Source of the DNA: Candidatus Thorarchaeota archaeon
GTDB taxonomy: Archaea; Asgardarchaeota; Thorarchaeia; Thorarchaeales; Thorarchaeaceae
Assembly: GCA_004524445.1 (NCBI GenBank)
Contig: SDNP01000021.1
Coordinates: 1 to 55,458 of the forward strand
Direction: 5' to 3'
DNA length: 55,458 bases
Shown here: in pieces, positions 54,006 through 55,458 of the stretch
How the letters are laid out: every line of letters begins with the position of its first letter
Numbering within the stretch: the stretch's first letter is position 1
The notes under the pieces: model-generated
What the model saw: the letters and a program-made list of their open reading frames with translations, nothing else
What the model was told of the DNA's origin: nothing
The model's database searches: none
Program-made: the position numbers and the translations under genes

Positions 54006-54144
54006 TAGTATCACTTTATTATTTTTAACAGGCATCAAAAAAGAAACGTATCAACGAAGAGCACTATTAGGCAACACTTCAAAATTCAACTTAGCTAATC
54101 CTTTGCGCTGTAAGGAATAGTCACTTGGTTGGTCTTATAAACTT
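54006..54144 (-). promoter_or_regulatory. promoter and conserved leader of SSB paralogue 3
   Basis: AAGTTTATAAG (minus strand, 54134-54144), identical to the TATA element of paralogue 1, lies about 129 bases before the ATG. The leader holds the 66-base block shared with paralogue 2 (one mismatch) and ends AAAGTGATACTA directly before the ATG. Confidence 0.7.
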
Positions 54145-54223
54145 CGGCATAGGTAGCGGGCAATCATGTACTGATTAGGGGATTGATGTACAGAAAACCA
54201 GTGCTTGGATACTTCACCGTGTA

Positions 54224-55369
54224 TCATAGATTTTTGTTTCGTACAGGATCATGGGCTCGCAAAAGAACGAACAAGGCAACGATGAGTATAAGCGAAGCTA
54301 TCACAAAAGGAACTGTCCCAATGAGACCCGAGTGTGAGGCGCCAGGGACAGGGGTGGCTGTTATGTCTGCAATGAAGCCAAGTGCCAGGGGCCCTATCGC
54401 ATATCCAAAATCACTAATCATGCGGTATAGCCCCATGGATATCTCTAGTTTGTCTTGGGGAGATACATCGGATATGTATGCTGCACTAGGCCCTGATAGA
54501 CCAACGACGGCCCCATATACGGCTAAGACGACTGATAATGTGAAGAGGTCTGTTGTAAAGGGAATAAAGAGAATAACGCCTGCCGTCAAAATGAGACACA
54601 ACGCCAGAGGAATCTTCCTTCCTATTCTATCCGATATGCTTCCAATGGGAGTAATCGTCAGAGCGGTCGTTATTCCCCCCACAGTAAGAGCTAGACCAAT
54701 GGATCCTGAGTTCAGTCCTAGATTATTTGCTGCAAATAGTGGAATTAAGGTTGTTCCAACGCCAGTTCGCAAAAAGAACATGCTAAAGACTGCAAATGTG
54801 ACTAGAAGAAAGGATGGACTGGATAAGACAACTTTCATATCATCCAAGATTTGCCGGCTGTCCAGATGAGAAGATGCATTTCCGACAATAGATAATTTTG
54901 GTAACACTAGTGTTGGAATGATGGCTAGACCGGTTGTTACTGTGTACGAGAAAAAGGGAGCACGGATTCCGTATGCTTCCGCCAAGACCCCCCCTAATGC
55001 AGGCCCCAATATTGACCCAAGCAGGAGCATTCCCATATACAGACTCATCCACCTGCCACGTTTCTGCTCTCCGCAAATCTGAACCAAGAATACTGTAGCA
55101 CTGGTCACATACATGGCTGAACCTGCCCCCTCTATCATCCGAGCAATTATCAGTGTGGGATAATCAGGGGCAAGGCCAGCAAGTGCGGAGGAGGTCGAGA
55201 GAAGTATTAGTCCCAGAATCATAATCTTCTTCTTATCAAAACGCTTCGAGAAGATTCCCGCGGGCATATCCAGATAAACTATTTCTGACAGATTGAGTGA
55301 CCTCAACGTGTCTGAAACTTCTGTGTTCCACCCGTCCCCTGCCAGCGTCACCGCCCCCAGCGTACCCAT
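54224..55369 (-). CDS. MFS transporter, 5' part replaced by the 183-bp repeat
   Basis: From residue 32 the product is a drug/H+ antiporter-type MFS protein: AGIFSKRFDKKKIMILGLIL (motif A), ARMIEGAGSAMYVTSATVFL, GPALGGVLAEAYG and SISDRIGRKIPLAL. The first membrane segment and most of the second are missing. Residues 1-31 are coded by the repeat copy at 55276-55458, and an in-frame TAA lies upstream in the repeat. The gene is therefore truncated and probably not functional as a 12-TM carrier; the missing part may lie beyond the window. Confidence 0.8.
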   Translation of the reverse strand: MGTLGAVTLAGDGWNTEVSDTLRSLNLSEIVYLDMPAGIFSKRFDKKKIMILGLILLSTSSALAGLAPDYPTLIIARMIEGAGSAMYVTSATVFLVQICGEQKRGRWMSLYMGMLLLGSILGPALGGVLAEAYGIRAPFFSYTVTTGLAIIPTLVLPKLSIVGNASSHLDSRQILDDMKVVLSSPSFLLVTFAVFSMFFLRTGVGTTLIPLFAANNLGLNSGSIGLALTVGGITTALTITPIGSISDRIGRKIPLALCLILTAGVILFIPFTTDLFTLSVVLAVYGAVVGLSGPSAAYISDVSPQDKLEISMGLYRMISDFGYAIGPLALGFIADITATPVPGASHSGLIGTVPFVIASLILIVALFVLLRAHDPVRNKNL

Positions 55370-55458
55370 AGGCCACTGAGTCAGCAGGGGCTTTGTCCGT
55401 GTTTATCGGGATGGTATCCCTTCCACGGTCCAGGTTTCCTCCTCCTGTGTTGGTGCTG
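55276..55458. repeat. 183-bp dispersed repeat, copy 2 (runs to window end)
   Basis: It matches 13773-13955 without gaps at about 85% identity by eye. The inner end starts at the same base in both copies and here cuts into the MFS gene. Its outer end lies beyond the window. No transposase, terminal inverted repeat or target-site duplication can be seen within it. Confidence 0.8.

Noticed and set aside
1..55458. CRISPR array, insertion sequence with transposase, prophage or replication origin
   Set aside because: No regularly spaced direct repeats, no transposase or integrase motifs, no phage structural genes and no Orc1/Cdc6 gene with origin repeats were seen. The only dispersed repeat is the 183-bp pair.

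Overview
The window is archaeal chromosomal DNA. The signs are A/T-rich TATA boxes about 25-30 bases before inferred start points, short or absent leaders, frequent GTG and TTG starts with GGAGG- or GGTGA-type ribosome sites, a bacterioopsin-activator (HTH_10) regulator, single-OB single-stranded DNA-binding proteins of the Sulfolobus SSB type, a phytoene/squalene synthase, and a secreted protein with a Thr-rich stalk and C-terminal membrane anchor. The gene mix (Suf Fe-S assembly, superoxide reductase, corrinoid methyltransferases, ubiquitin-like protein and E1-like enzyme, large anchored surface proteins) fits an anaerobic Asgard-like archaeon, perhaps Thorarchaeota. That placement is inference; no rRNA or ribosomal protein lies in the window to prove it.

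Layout. 1-980: a cluster of very small ORFs, including two copies of an identical 13-residue peptide, an 83-aa protein and a 53-aa ORF, leading into an MFS transporter. 2.4-5.6 kb: endonuclease III, a GT4 glycosyltransferase, seryl-tRNA synthetase. 5.6-9.3 kb: sufCB, a PEBP-like protein, a C_GCAxxG_C_C protein, a ferritin-like protein. 9.3-13.5 kb: an unrecognised 426-aa protein, an ECF S-component divergent from a threonine-synthase-like/PadR fusion that lacks the PLP lysine, then superoxide reductase. 13.5-16.6 kb: a broken gene next to a 183-bp repeat, small membrane proteins and a long intergenic stretch. 16.6-31.9 kb: a surface protein, full-length transketolase, HEAT-repeat protein, SDR, acetyltransferase, HTH_10/EamA pair, CopB-type ATPase, ferritin-like protein, dolichol-kinase-like protein, MoaD/ThiS-like protein, MBL hydrolase, YgbA-like protein, E1-like enzyme and an alpha/beta hydrolase. 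32-37.5 kb: two SSB paralogues, phytoene synthase, M20 peptidase, nitroreductase-like protein. 37.6-40.6 kb: arsenic-type locus (ACR3, ArsR, thioredoxin-like, ArsP-like permease). 41-50.6 kb: MtaA-like methyltransferase, alcohol dehydrogenase, nucleotidyltransferase-like protein, phosphoesterase, then an APC permease, corrinoid protein and non-pyrrolysine MttB module and a flavin reductase. 50.7-55.5 kb: tiny membrane ORFs, a large anchored glycoside-hydrolase-like protein, a third SSB paralogue, and an MFS gene cut by the second copy of the repeat.

How the parts work together. The arsenic genes form two divergently placed units sharing an ATCGA-N6-TCGAT-type operator. The corrinoid protein, MttB homologue and permease form a demethylation module for a quaternary or tertiary amine. 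The three SSB genes share promoter spacing and a conserved leader of roughly 100 bases, so they look co-regulated. The most unusual items are the micropeptide cluster at the left edge, the PLP-lysine-less threonine-synthase/PadR fusion, the SSB leaders, and the 183-bp repeat that abuts a truncated gene at both places.
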